A DNA stretch of 64,000 nucleotides from NCBI RefSeq assembly GCF_002161675.1, contig NZ_NFIH01000012.1, positions 1-64,000 on the forward strand, read 5' to 3'. Each line of letters starts with the position of its first letter. Position 1 is the stretch's first letter. The notes below the pieces were generated by a model that searched no databases, had not been told where the DNA came from, and saw only the letters and a program-made list of their open reading frames with translations. Source of the DNA: Pseudoflavonifractor sp. An44. Lineage in GTDB: Bacteria > Bacillota > Clostridia > Oscillospirales > Oscillospiraceae. This document shows positions 34,372-42,494 of the stretch, one piece after another. A program made the translations under genes and the position numbers.

Positions 34372-34956
34372 TCACATTTTTGTTGCCTCATACTGTTGCT
34401 TTCGCCACTCACCTTCCAGCAAGTCTCGAATTTCGTTAAAAATTTCCACTTGGTATGTATGGATAATGGAACATCGCAGAAGGTGAATTTTTTCCCGTGC
34501 TTGGGTGACCACTGGTTGACGTTCTATATCGCTTTCTGTGAAATGTTGGGCCAGTAATTCTCTGTATTGTTGCTTTATGAGGTTGTTCTGCTTCACAATT
34601 TCAAAGGCCTTGTTTCGAAGAATATACATGTTATCATTTATTTCTTGATCTTGTTGGAATAACAGCAAGGCGATTGCAAAGTGATATCGTGTCAATTCAT
34701 TATAAATTCCCTCTAAATCGGCCTCGTTCCCGTTGCATATGCGTTCAATTTGAGTGAAATATAAGGAAGCATTTTCTCGCAAGGAATTGGACCACTTATC
34801 GCGGCTGGCGGTGATTGTGGTTAAATATCCAGATCTCTGAGCCGCTTTGTTGGAATATCGCATGGATATAATAGAAACGATGACAGCCGCAATGGAGGCC
34901 AAAAAAGTGAGGCCGATTCCAACCGAAGAGAAAATATTAAATACTTCATTGGACAT
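34372..34956 (-). CDS. membrane-anchored protein of unknown function
   Basis: A 194-aa protein of AT-rich codon use. One N-terminal membrane span (VGIGLTFLASIAAVIVSIIS, about residues 12-32) is followed by a charged, mostly helical cytoplasmic part (RDKWSNSLRENASLYF, YNELTRYHFAIALLLF). No enzyme motif is seen. Single-span proteins with helical tails like this are common in phage and defence islands, but I do not recognise the family. The neighbours are a decayed brnQ and a TIR gene. Confidence 0.7.
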   Translation of the reverse strand: MSNEVFNIFSSVGIGLTFLASIAAVIVSIISMRYSNKAAQRSGYLTTITASRDKWSNSLRENASLYFTQIERICNGNEADLEGIYNELTRYHFAIALLLFQQDQEINDNMYILRNKAFEIVKQNNLIKQQYRELLAQHFTESDIERQPVVTQAREKIHLLRCSIIHTYQVEIFNEIRDLLEGEWRKQQYEATKM

Positions 34957-34996
34957 GTTCCATCACCTGAGTTCAAAAGATTATTTGGGGAAAAGA

Positions 34997-35505
34997 TTAA
35001 CTCCTCCGATTCATGGGCCAGAACGGCAGCAGTCCCACACATACCCCAATCAGAGCCGGAACTACCCAGCCCAGCCCCAGGGTGTACAGGGGCAGAAATT
35101 CTTTCGCCCACTGGGTGAACATGAAGGAAATCCCGGCGGTGTCCAGGGCGTGGATAAAGGAGGCGAAAAACGCCATGACCATGCCGCCAAGGAGGCGCTT
35201 CCCGTGCGGGACATGGCAAACAGGGGGCCAATGAGTAAGTAAATGCCCACGGAGAGACACAGGGCGAATTTCTTGCTCACCAGGGACCCCAGGTCACTCA
35301 TGGAGGAGCCCACCAGCACCACGGCAATCATGCCCAAAATGGCGATGCCAGCGTCGGTGGTGACAAATCCGGCCAGAGCGGGGGCGAAGTTGGACCCGGC
35401 TAGCTGGCCCATGGCCGGGGGGAAGATCATGTTTCCCGCCCCGAAGAAGATGGCAAACAGGGTCAGGGAGACGGAGAGGAGTTGTTTGAGGTTGAGGTTT
35501 TTCAT
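34997..35505 (-). pseudogene. brnQ: brnQ branched-chain amino-acid transporter remnant
   Basis: The first ~105 codons (MKNLNLKQLL, FFGAGNMIFPPAMGQ, IGPLFAMSRTGSASL) are the N-terminus of a BrnQ permease (usual length about 430 aa). The reading then jumps frame near 35200 to the C-terminal end (GGMVMAFFASFIHALD, LGLGWVVPALIGV). Roughly 250 internal codons are missing. GC content here is higher than in the flanking island genes, so it is probably a wrecked resident gene. Confidence 0.85.
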
Positions 35506-35657
35506 AGTGAGTTCCTTTTGCAGTTTTTAAAATGGACAGAGAAGGGGGCGTTGTTTGTGTATGACGGATTTAATATGGAAGGGACGGCCACAGTAAATGG
35601 TGTTTGATATAGAACGGGATTTGCTGGTAACTGCTTTGCTGTCCGACTACTGTAGAA

Positions 35658-36632
35658 TTATTCTATGGTTAGGTTTTTAACCTCAAAATGTCCGATAAGA
35701 GAAGATTTTCGGCGAACTAAGAATTTAATTTCTTTCAAAGCTACCCACTCCGACACATCGGCGGGGAACTCTGAGAGTCGAAACTGGTAGTGCGTCCAAA
35801 GCTCTGATGTGGGGAAGGAAATACGAGAATCGCGGTTTCTGAGTCGGCACTCAACCTCAAGAGTTTTGATAGAAGCAGAAGCTTTCAAATCGAAACTCAA
35901 GATGGCACCCGCTTGCCATTGGCGAGTCAAATTCCGTTCTCCGGTATAAATTACAGCAGAACAAATCTCGGCTTCCGTCAAATGAAAGTCAATGTATGCA
36001 CAGAGTGTGCTTGTATGTGTATCAAATGTGACTTTACTGCCTTCGTGTGTATACTGTCCAATGCAAAAGCCTTCGTGATTTCTCATATTAATTGGATTAG
36101 TGACAGGCACATGAGATTGAATGGCTGAGATAAACTCATCCCGTCGTCTCTCCCAGAGTTGGAGCGGTTTCAGTGAGAAGATGTCCTCGAGTTCGGTATG
36201 AAAGTGATTTAAATCTGCTTTTAGATTTTTTAGCGTATGCTCGGATTGGCAATCCAGCGAAATCCCACGTTTGCGGGGATTGATGGCACCTTTTATTTGG
36301 GAGAAGGTGAATCCAGGGAGCAAAAAGAAAAAATAATCCGTCTGCTTTATCCAAACGGCCCCCATTTCGTTTAGACATGCAGGACTTTTGTAGTAATTAT
36401 CGGATAGCATAAAAATGGGGATTACTCCCTTGGAGTCCAAGGTGTTTCGCAAATAATCGTAAATTTCCACCTTCAGAGGAACGCCAAGTTCAGAAATGGA
36501 ACTGCATAGAATGGATTTTTCAGATATACCCATGTCAAGAAGTAAATCAACAAATTTTTCCACAATGGAAATGTCTTTCTCTGCGTGGCTGATAAACAGC
36601 ATCTTTTTGTTCTTATTGCGTGCTTGGGACAT
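35658..36632 (-). CDS. TIR-domain protein with C-terminal jelly-roll-like domain
   Basis: A 324-aa protein. Residues about 10-150 form a TIR domain: KMLFISHAEKD at the start, VIPIFMLSDNYYKS, and CLNEMGAVW, whose Glu fits the catalytic residue of NAD-cleaving TIR proteins. Residues about 185-324 are all-beta, with GQWQAGAILSFDLKA-like strands, WTHYQFRLSEF, EWVALKEIKFLV and closing GHFEVKNLTIE, the pattern of a carbohydrate-binding type jelly roll. The TIR half suggests an abortive-infection effector; the beta half could be a ligand sensor. GGAGG lies nine bases before the ATG. Codon use is AT-rich, unlike the core genes. Confidence 0.78.
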   Translation of the reverse strand: MSQARNKNKKMLFISHAEKDISIVEKFVDLLLDMGISEKSILCSSISELGVPLKVEIYDYLRNTLDSKGVIPIFMLSDNYYKSPACLNEMGAVWIKQTDYFFFLLPGFTFSQIKGAINPRKRGISLDCQSEHTLKNLKADLNHFHTELEDIFSLKPLQLWERRRDEFISAIQSHVPVTNPINMRNHEGFCIGQYTHEGSKVTFDTHTSTLCAYIDFHLTEAEICSAVIYTGERNLTRQWQAGAILSFDLKASASIKTLEVECRLRNRDSRISFPTSELWTHYQFRLSEFPADVSEWVALKEIKFLVRRKSSLIGHFEVKNLTIE

Positions 36633-36741
36633 ACTTGGGTTCCTCCATTTCTTTGAAAAGTTTGGGGTAGAAGCTGCGCGGTTTTGAATGGAAAATGGGT
36701 GGAGTCAATGCAAGGAATTCACAATTTCTAGGATATTAAGA

Positions 36742-37773
36742 TTATAATGCTTTAGTATCACCGCTATTCTCTTCCCCCGTTTTGCCAGCTTCCAACGCTT
36801 GATATTCCTGATTTAATTCTCGTAGCAATTCTTCCTCACTTGGTAAATACAATTTGTATTTTGAGGCAAAAATCTGTGTTTCATTTTCTGGCAACGTATA
36901 TTTGACCACAGATTCGCTTTTGTCCGCACATAACACAATACCGATCGGTGGATTATCTCCCTCATTCATAAGCTCTCGTTCATAATAATGAACATACATC
37001 TGCATCTGTCCTAAATCCTGATGTGTTAAGTCTCCAACTTTTAAATCAATCAAGACAAAACATTTTAAGATATAATTATAAAATACAAGGTCAATTCTAA
37101 AATGACGTCCATCAAACGTTATTCTTTTCTGTCTTGCGACAAATGAAAAACCTCTGCCAAGTTCCAAAAGGAATTTCTGCAAATGTGTAATTAACGCTTG
37201 TTCTAAATCACTTTCATAAAAATCATCATTAGGTGTCAGCCCAAGAAATTCCAACACATACGGGTCACGAATAACATCTTCCGGTTTCTTCGCAGGCTCT
37301 AATGTCTGTATTTCCTCTGCAACTTGCTCTTTATTTTTACTGGATAATAATCTTTCATAGAAAAATGAATTTATCTGACGTTCAAGTTGTCTGGTACTCC
37401 ATTGGGATTTTACAGCTTCCTGCATATAAAATTCTCGTGCGTTTTCATTCTCCACTCGCATCAAAAGCCGATAATGCGTCCAACTCAATTCGCTACGCAG
37501 TGCGTAGCCATTTGGAAATGTTAAATAAAACTGTCGCATATTTTTCAAATTGGCAACGGTAAATCCTTTCCCAAAATCTTGAGTCATTTGCTTTGACAAT
37601 TCTTTCAATAAGCCTGTCCCATACTCAGCTTTTTCATTGCCGCCTTGTTCTTCAATGATTGATTTTCCTATATTCCAGTAGGCTTCAACCATTGCAAAAT
37701 TGGCCGTTTGATAGACTTTATTTCTCGCTGTGGTTAAAATATTTTTGATTCCTTCATAGAAATTTTGATTCAT
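36742..37773 (-). CDS. YhcG-family (DUF1016) PD-(D/E)XK nuclease
   Basis: A 343-aa protein of the YhcG type. The N-terminal DUF1016 part contains VEAYWNIGKSI, GFTVANLKNMRQFY and LSWTHYRLLMRV. The C-terminal nuclease part has FRIDLVFYN and LIDLKVGDL, the D...DxK form of the catalytic motif, then GQMQMYVHYYERE. These nucleases are common in mobile and defence loci and near restriction systems. The ATG at 37773 has GGGGAG upstream. It lies 22 bases after the DUF6414 gene on the same strand, so the two are probably co-transcribed. Confidence 0.88.
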   Translation of the reverse strand: MNQNFYEGIKNILTTARNKVYQTANFAMVEAYWNIGKSIIEEQGGNEKAEYGTGLLKELSKQMTQDFGKGFTVANLKNMRQFYLTFPNGYALRSELSWTHYRLLMRVENENAREFYMQEAVKSQWSTRQLERQINSFFYERLLSSKNKEQVAEEIQTLEPAKKPEDVIRDPYVLEFLGLTPNDDFYESDLEQALITHLQKFLLELGRGFSFVARQKRITFDGRHFRIDLVFYNYILKCFVLIDLKVGDLTHQDLGQMQMYVHYYERELMNEGDNPPIGIVLCADKSESVVKYTLPENETQIFASKYKLYLPSEEELLRELNQEYQALEAGKTGEENSGDTKAL

Positions 37774-37795
37774 AAAAAGCTCCCCATTTTTTATA

Positions 37796-38677
37796 TCAAT
37801 CATCATAATAAATTGCAACCGGATGCACAATATACATCTCATCTATATTTTCAAAGAATAATTTCGTCAATGTATTCATAGAATTTCCTATACCTGAGAA
37901 AGTTGAAATCGGGGAATTAGCCTGAGCCATGACTTTATTCGTAATATATCCTACAACAGTTATTTTTCCACCGTACTTAAAAGCTGCTGTTGATATATTA
38001 TCTCTCATATATTTTTCATCTAAAACCACAGCATAATTCGAAATACACAGTATTCTCGGATATGGAATAATGGCAGCCAACATTTCAACCATCTTTTTTA
38101 ATGAATCCCAATTTTCATGATTTTTATCAAGAGCTTCTTGTACCGTTTCATTTACTTTACCTTGTACAATTTTACTTCGGCGCTGTTCTCTTGCAAATTC
38201 TTCTGTTTGTTTTTCTGCCTCTTTTCTTGTATTCATATCTTGAATCTGTGTAAGCATATCAACAAATCCATCTTTTACAAACAGTTTTTGATAAAACGCA
38301 ATATCAAAAATATAAAATTCGTCTTTTACAATAAGGAAATCACCAACATCTGCCCCCTTTAACAAATTATGCTCATGTAAATAATTCATAAATTGGTCAA
38401 ACGCATTATCATGCATTATCTTTGTCTGCACATCTCGAACCATTTCGTCATCAGCAACTGTTTTCAAATGTTGATACGTTGCTTGAGCATTTGCATCTAC
38501 TCCCTTTCCAAATAGTTTAAGAGCTATTTTCCCAGCAAGGCTAGTCGTAACAGAATTTTGCTTATTCACTTTTTTCTGATGCTGCGTTTCTGAATCTTCA
38601 CTTTGAATCAAGCCATCAAATATTTGTGCCAGATAAGAATTCAATGTATCAGTATCCAGATAAATAAACCTTCTCAT
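37796..38677 (-). CDS. DUF6414-family protein
   Basis: A 293-aa protein starting MRRFIYLDTDTLNSYLAQIFDG, the signature I associate with DUF6414. A helical middle (EKQTEEFAREQRRSKIVQGK) and a C-terminal alpha/beta part (YPRILCISNYAVVLDEKYM, GKITVVGYITNKV) follow. Biochemical role unknown; members occur in accessory and defence-rich regions. It begins 22 bases after the rlmD stop and precedes the YhcG-type nuclease. AAGGAG supports the start. Codon use is strongly AT-rich. Confidence 0.7.
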   Translation of the reverse strand: MRRFIYLDTDTLNSYLAQIFDGLIQSEDSETQHQKKVNKQNSVTTSLAGKIALKLFGKGVDANAQATYQHLKTVADDEMVRDVQTKIMHDNAFDQFMNYLHEHNLLKGADVGDFLIVKDEFYIFDIAFYQKLFVKDGFVDMLTQIQDMNTRKEAEKQTEEFAREQRRSKIVQGKVNETVQEALDKNHENWDSLKKMVEMLAAIIPYPRILCISNYAVVLDEKYMRDNISTAAFKYGGKITVVGYITNKVMAQANSPISTFSGIGNSMNTLTKLFFENIDEMYIVHPVAIYYDD

Positions 38678-38699
38678 CAGCTTCTCCTTCCAATTTATA

Positions 38700-40361
38700 T
38701 TACGAAATATTCTCAAAATGCCTCAATGCATCCTTTATCGCTTCCACCTTCTCTACTGTCGGATGTTTTCTCGGCTGTTTCAATTCTTCTACCGCATTAG
38801 GGGCATCATACATTGGCAAGCCCAAACTTCTTTTTACCTCTGCTATATAAGCAGTATGTACCTTGAAGCCATATTTAGCTTCTATGTATTCCTTTATCAT
38901 TTTGTAGGTAACTCGCTCTTTCGGCTTGTACGCCTCAGCTCTTTTAGCGATATTATCAAGCGGCACTTTGCCCTCTCCCTCGCCAAACTCCACTTTTACA
39001 CTGATTGTGCTGTCAGGTTTTTTGTGGGAAAGCAGTACTACCGTCTCCACATGTGCCGTTCTCGGGAACAAGTCCACAGCCTCCGCCCGCTGGGCCACAT
39101 AGCCCAGGGCGGCAAATCGCTTCAAATCCCGGCCCAGGGTGGCGGGGTCACAGGATACATACACCACCCGGGGGGGCGCCATGCGGGCGATGGTGTCCAC
39201 CACGTCGGGGGCCAACCCCTTCCGGGGCGGGTCCACCACAATGACGTCGGGGGTGATGCCCTCCTGCTCCAGCTGGAGCGCCAGCTGGGAGGCGTCGCCG
39301 CACAGGAAACGGGTCTTGTCCGCCAATCCGTTGCGGCGTGCGTTCTCCTTGGCGTCCTCAATAGCCTGGGGCACCACTTCCACCCCGATGACGTTTGCGG
39401 CGTGTTCCGCCATGGTCAGGGAGATGGTGCCGATGCCACAGTACAGGTCCACCACCGTCTCGTTGCCCGTGAGGCCCGCAAACTCCACGGCCCGGCTGTA
39501 TAACACCTGGGTCTGGGGCTGGTTGATCTGGAAGAAGGAGGGGACGGACAGCCGGAAGGTGTGGCCGCACAGGGTCTCCTCCAGCCAGTCCTGGCCCCAC
39601 AGCGTGTGGTACTCCGTGCCCAAAATCACGTTGGTTTTCCGGGTGTTTGCCGACAAAACTACCCCCACCAGAGCAGGCACGGCAGCTCTCAAGGCCTCCA
39701 CCAGCTCTTGAGCGTGGGGCAGTTTTTTCCCGTTGATAATGAGGCAGCACAGCACTTCCCCGGCCTGATTGGTGCGCAGATACAGGTGGCGCACCAGCCC
39801 CTTTCCCGTCTTTTCCTGGTAGGGAGGAATGTGGTACTGATTCATCCAGCCTGCCACCACCTGGCGGCACAAGCTGTCCACCTGGGGCTGGAGGTGACAG
39901 TGGGGAATGTCAATGACCTGGTGGGTGCGGGAGCGGTAGTAGCCGATGCCGTCCCCGCTCACCGGAAATTGTACCTTATTGCGGTAGCCCTGGGTGTTTT
40001 CTGCCCCGTATATGGCGGACACAGGCAGGTCCAGACCGCCCAGGCGGTGGAGGGCGTCCTCCACCCGCTGGCGCTTGGCGCAGAGCTCTTCCTCATAGGT
40101 CATGTGGCGGAACTGACAGCCCCCGCACTGGCGGTAGTGGGGACAGTCCGGCTCGATGCGGGCGGGGGATGGGGTGCGCAGGGTGGCGATGTGGGCCCAG
40201 GCGGCGTTGTGGCCCACGTGCTCGATGCACACGTCCGCCTCTTCGCCCCGGACCGCTCCGTGGACAAAGACCACCATGCCGTCAATGCGGGCCACGCCGG
40301 TGCCGTCGCTGGCATAGCTTTCAATATGGGCGGGGTAAATCTTCTCTTCTTGCAGTGCCAT
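38700..40361 (-). CDS. rlmD: 23S rRNA (uracil-5)-methyltransferase, with swapped C-terminal tail
   Basis: A 553-aa RlmD/RumA-type enzyme that methylates uracil in 23S rRNA using SAM. Features in order: an N-terminal TRAM domain, iron-sulfur cysteines CPHYRQCGGC, QINQPQTQVLY, SAM motif DLYCGIGTISL, VVDPPRKG and catalytic Cys in YVSCDPATL. The normal end HVETVVLLS (about residue 444) is followed by about 105 extra residues (VTYKMIKEYIEAKYGF, AYIAEVKRSLG) in AT-rich codons. I have seen such tails on Clostridia RumA proteins. The tail marks the edge of an integrated island. The start is the ATG at 40361, nine bases after AGGGAG; an ATG at 40370 overlaps the queH stop. Confidence 0.92.
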   Translation of the reverse strand: MALQEEKIYPAHIESYASDGTGVARIDGMVVFVHGAVRGEEADVCIEHVGHNAAWAHIATLRTPSPARIEPDCPHYRQCGGCQFRHMTYEEELCAKRQRVEDALHRLGGLDLPVSAIYGAENTQGYRNKVQFPVSGDGIGYYRSRTHQVIDIPHCHLQPQVDSLCRQVVAGWMNQYHIPPYQEKTGKGLVRHLYLRTNQAGEVLCCLIINGKKLPHAQELVEALRAAVPALVGVVLSANTRKTNVILGTEYHTLWGQDWLEETLCGHTFRLSVPSFFQINQPQTQVLYSRAVEFAGLTGNETVVDLYCGIGTISLTMAEHAANVIGVEVVPQAIEDAKENARRNGLADKTRFLCGDASQLALQLEQEGITPDVIVVDPPRKGLAPDVVDTIARMAPPRVVYVSCDPATLGRDLKRFAALGYVAQRAEAVDLFPRTAHVETVVLLSHKKPDSTISVKVEFGEGEGKVPLDNIAKRAEAYKPKERVTYKMIKEYIEAKYGFKVHTAYIAEVKRSLGLPMYDAPNAVEELKQPRKHPTVEKVEAIKDALRHFENIS

Positions 40362-40366
40362 GGCGG

Positions 40367-40960
40367 TCATCTCCCTTCTGCGGCGGCCTGGGCCGCCTGC
40401 TGCTTGTGCAGCTTGTGGAGCTGCTTTTTCCGGCGGTTGGAGAAGCGGTCCTCCTCGCTGTAAATGCAGCCGCAGTATTTTTGCATATACAGGCCCAACG
40501 CCCGGGCCTGCTCCTGTCCGTCCTTAAACCGGGGGCGGAAGTCATAGGGAAGAAAATCCACCCCGTATTTTTTGCCCACTTTTTCCCCAATCTCGCACAT
40601 CAGCTCCCGGTTTTGATAGGGAGAGATGAGCAGGGTGGAGGTGAAGGCGGAAAAGCCCCGCTCAGCCGCGGTTTTGGCGGTCTCCTCAAAGCGGCGGGCG
40701 TAGCACCAGGAGCACCGGGCGTCGGAATTGGCGGCCACGGCGGCGGTGAACTCCCGCAGGCCGTAGTCGTCCAGCTCCACCAGGGGCAAATCAATGTCTT
40801 GGGCGTACTGGCGCAGGGTGTCCCGGCGGGCCTTGTACTCCAGGAAGGGGTGAATGTTGGGGTTGTACCAGAATCCGGTGGGGGCGTGGCCCTCCTCCCG
40901 GAGTTGCTGAATGCAGGCCACCGAACAGGGGGCACAGCAGATGTGAAGAAAAATATTCAT
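40367..40960 (-). CDS. queH: epoxyqueuosine reductase QueH
   Basis: A 197-aa QueH, the cobalamin-independent enzyme for the last step of queuosine tRNA modification. It has cysteine pairs HICCAPCSV at the N-terminus, CSWCYARRF (about residue 83) and YCGCIYSEED (about residue 163). The STLLISPYQN block is also typical. The start follows AGGAGC. Its stop lies next to the rlmD start, so the two form an operon. Confidence 0.95.
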   Translation of the reverse strand: MNIFLHICCAPCSVACIQQLREEGHAPTGFWYNPNIHPFLEYKARRDTLRQYAQDIDLPLVELDDYGLREFTAAVAANSDARCSWCYARRFEETAKTAAERGFSAFTSTLLISPYQNRELMCEIGEKVGKKYGVDFLPYDFRPRFKDGQEQARALGLYMQKYCGCIYSEEDRFSNRRKKQLHKLHKQQAAQAAAEGR

Positions 40961-41210
40961 AGACGCTCCTTTAAGCCCATGGCAGTGGGATGAATGGGCC
41001 TTTTTGACGTGTTTTCTGTCATTATACCATGTCCCTTCTCACCCCGCAACAAAGAGGACGGGGCAGAAGGGCAGGGCTTCCCAGAAACATACATTTACTT
41101 TTGCATGCAAAAGTGTTAGGATAGAGTTACCCGAAATTTGTGGAAGAAACACGAGTGCGGACAACCAGGCCCGCCGACGGGAAGCGGAGCCCAACAGAGG
41201 AGGAGATAAC

Positions 41211-42443
41211 ATGCGGTTTTGTGAGTATTGCGGCGCACCCCTGGAGGATGGGAAGCTGTGCACCTGCCCCCAGGCCCAGCAACAGCAGCAGGAGCCACCC
41301 ACGACCCAGTCGGAGAGCGCTCCGGTGGAGCAGACCCCGCCCCAGCAGCCCGCCACCCCGCCGGAAGAGCAGGGGGACAGCTACGGACAGCCCCAGGGCG
41401 ACCAGACAACCCCCGAAGAGCAGCAGCCGGAGCCCACGGTCCAGCCGTCGGAACCCAGCGGCCAACCGCCGGAGTACAACTACCAGCAGCCGGGAGCTGA
41501 CACCCAGCAGAATAGCTATGGGTATCAACAGCAGCCCTCTGGGTACGGCTATCAACAGCCCGGACCGCAGCAGCAGTCCAGTTATGGATATCAGCAGCAG
41601 CCCGGCGGATATGGCTACCAGCCCCAGGGCGGGCAGGGCCAGCCGGGGAGCCAGAACGCCCAGCAGTTCGCCCAGATGGGCCGACAGGTGCGGGACACCA
41701 CGGTCCACGCAGCCAAGAGCCTGAAACCCTTCTTTGCCCAGTATTGGGCTTCCCCCGTCCAGGCCATCCGCACCGCTGTGGCAGAGAAGAACCTCACCGT
41801 GGCGGTGACTCTCTCGGTGATTCGAGTGGTGGTGGTCATCGCCCTGCTGTGGAATGTGGTGGGCCAAGTGGCTGGCAGCATCCGCAGCACAATCGGGCCT
41901 TTGAGCAGTCTGGGTAATCTGATGGGCAGCAGCTCCGTTATGACGGTGCGGGGCAACCCCCTGGGCAGCATCCTGTTTGGCCTCATCATTGCAGTGGTGG
42001 GCATGGCCCTGTTTACTCTGGTGCTCTTGGCTCTCACCCGCATCTTTAAAAGTGGCGGCAGCATTCTGGACATGTACATCGCCAACAGCGCCAACGGCGG
42101 CGTGACCACTGTGGTGCTGTTTCTGGCCTTTGTGTGCGCCTTCTTCTCTATGAATGTGGCCGTGGGCCTGGTGGTTCTGGCCTGCTTCACAGCGGTGGTG
42201 TGCGGTAGCTTGTCTGCCCAAGCGGTGTGCGGTGACCAGAGCAGCGGAATGTTCTGGCTGTGCTACCTGGGCGGTATGCTGGTGATCCTGGCGGTGAGCT
42301 GGTGGATTGTTCCCCCCTGTGTGATTCAGACGGTGGGCGGCATCACCCTGACCCTGGATGGCAGTAGTATCACCATCCGGGAGTTCCTGGAGAGATTCCT
42401 GTCCAACGGGCTGGCTGGCCTGTTCTCTCAGTTGTTCTACTAA
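41211..42443 (+). CDS. zinc-ribbon membrane protein with Gln/Tyr/Gly-rich linker
   Basis: A 410-aa protein. An N-terminal zinc ribbon (FCEYCGAPLEDGKLCTC) is followed by a 150-residue low-complexity linker rich in Gln, Pro, Gly and Tyr with repeated SYGYQQQP-like units. About five membrane spans (residues 210-400) follow, in a Yip1-like arrangement, including LTVAVTLSVIRVVVVIALLW and WLCYLGGMLVILAVSWWI. The function is unknown. GAGGAGG precedes the ATG. It converges on typA with a shared terminator between. Confidence 0.8.
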   Translation: MRFCEYCGAPLEDGKLCTCPQAQQQQQEPPTTQSESAPVEQTPPQQPATPPEEQGDSYGQPQGDQTTPEEQQPEPTVQPSEPSGQPPEYNYQQPGADTQQNSYGYQQQPSGYGYQQPGPQQQSSYGYQQQPGGYGYQPQGGQGQPGSQNAQQFAQMGRQVRDTTVHAAKSLKPFFAQYWASPVQAIRTAVAEKNLTVAVTLSVIRVVVVIALLWNVVGQVAGSIRSTIGPLSSLGNLMGSSSVMTVRGNPLGSILFGLIIAVVGMALFTLVLLALTRIFKSGGSILDMYIANSANGGVTTVVLFLAFVCAFFSMNVAVGLVVLACFTAVVCGSLSAQAVCGDQSSGMFWLCYLGGMLVILAVSWWIVPPCVIQTVGGITLTLDGSSITIREFLERFLSNGLAGLFSQLFY

Positions 42444-42450
42444 TAATAAA

Positions 42451-42486
42451 ATGGGGACGTTGCCGAGGCAACGTCCCCATTTTTTG
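42451..42486. terminator. bidirectional terminator between the zinc-ribbon gene and typA
   Basis: A 14-bp stem ATGGGGACGTTGCC / GGCAACGTCCCCAT with a 2-base loop is followed by six T on the plus strand and flanked by an A-run on the other side. Confidence 0.88.
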
Positions 42487-42494
42487 AGACGATA

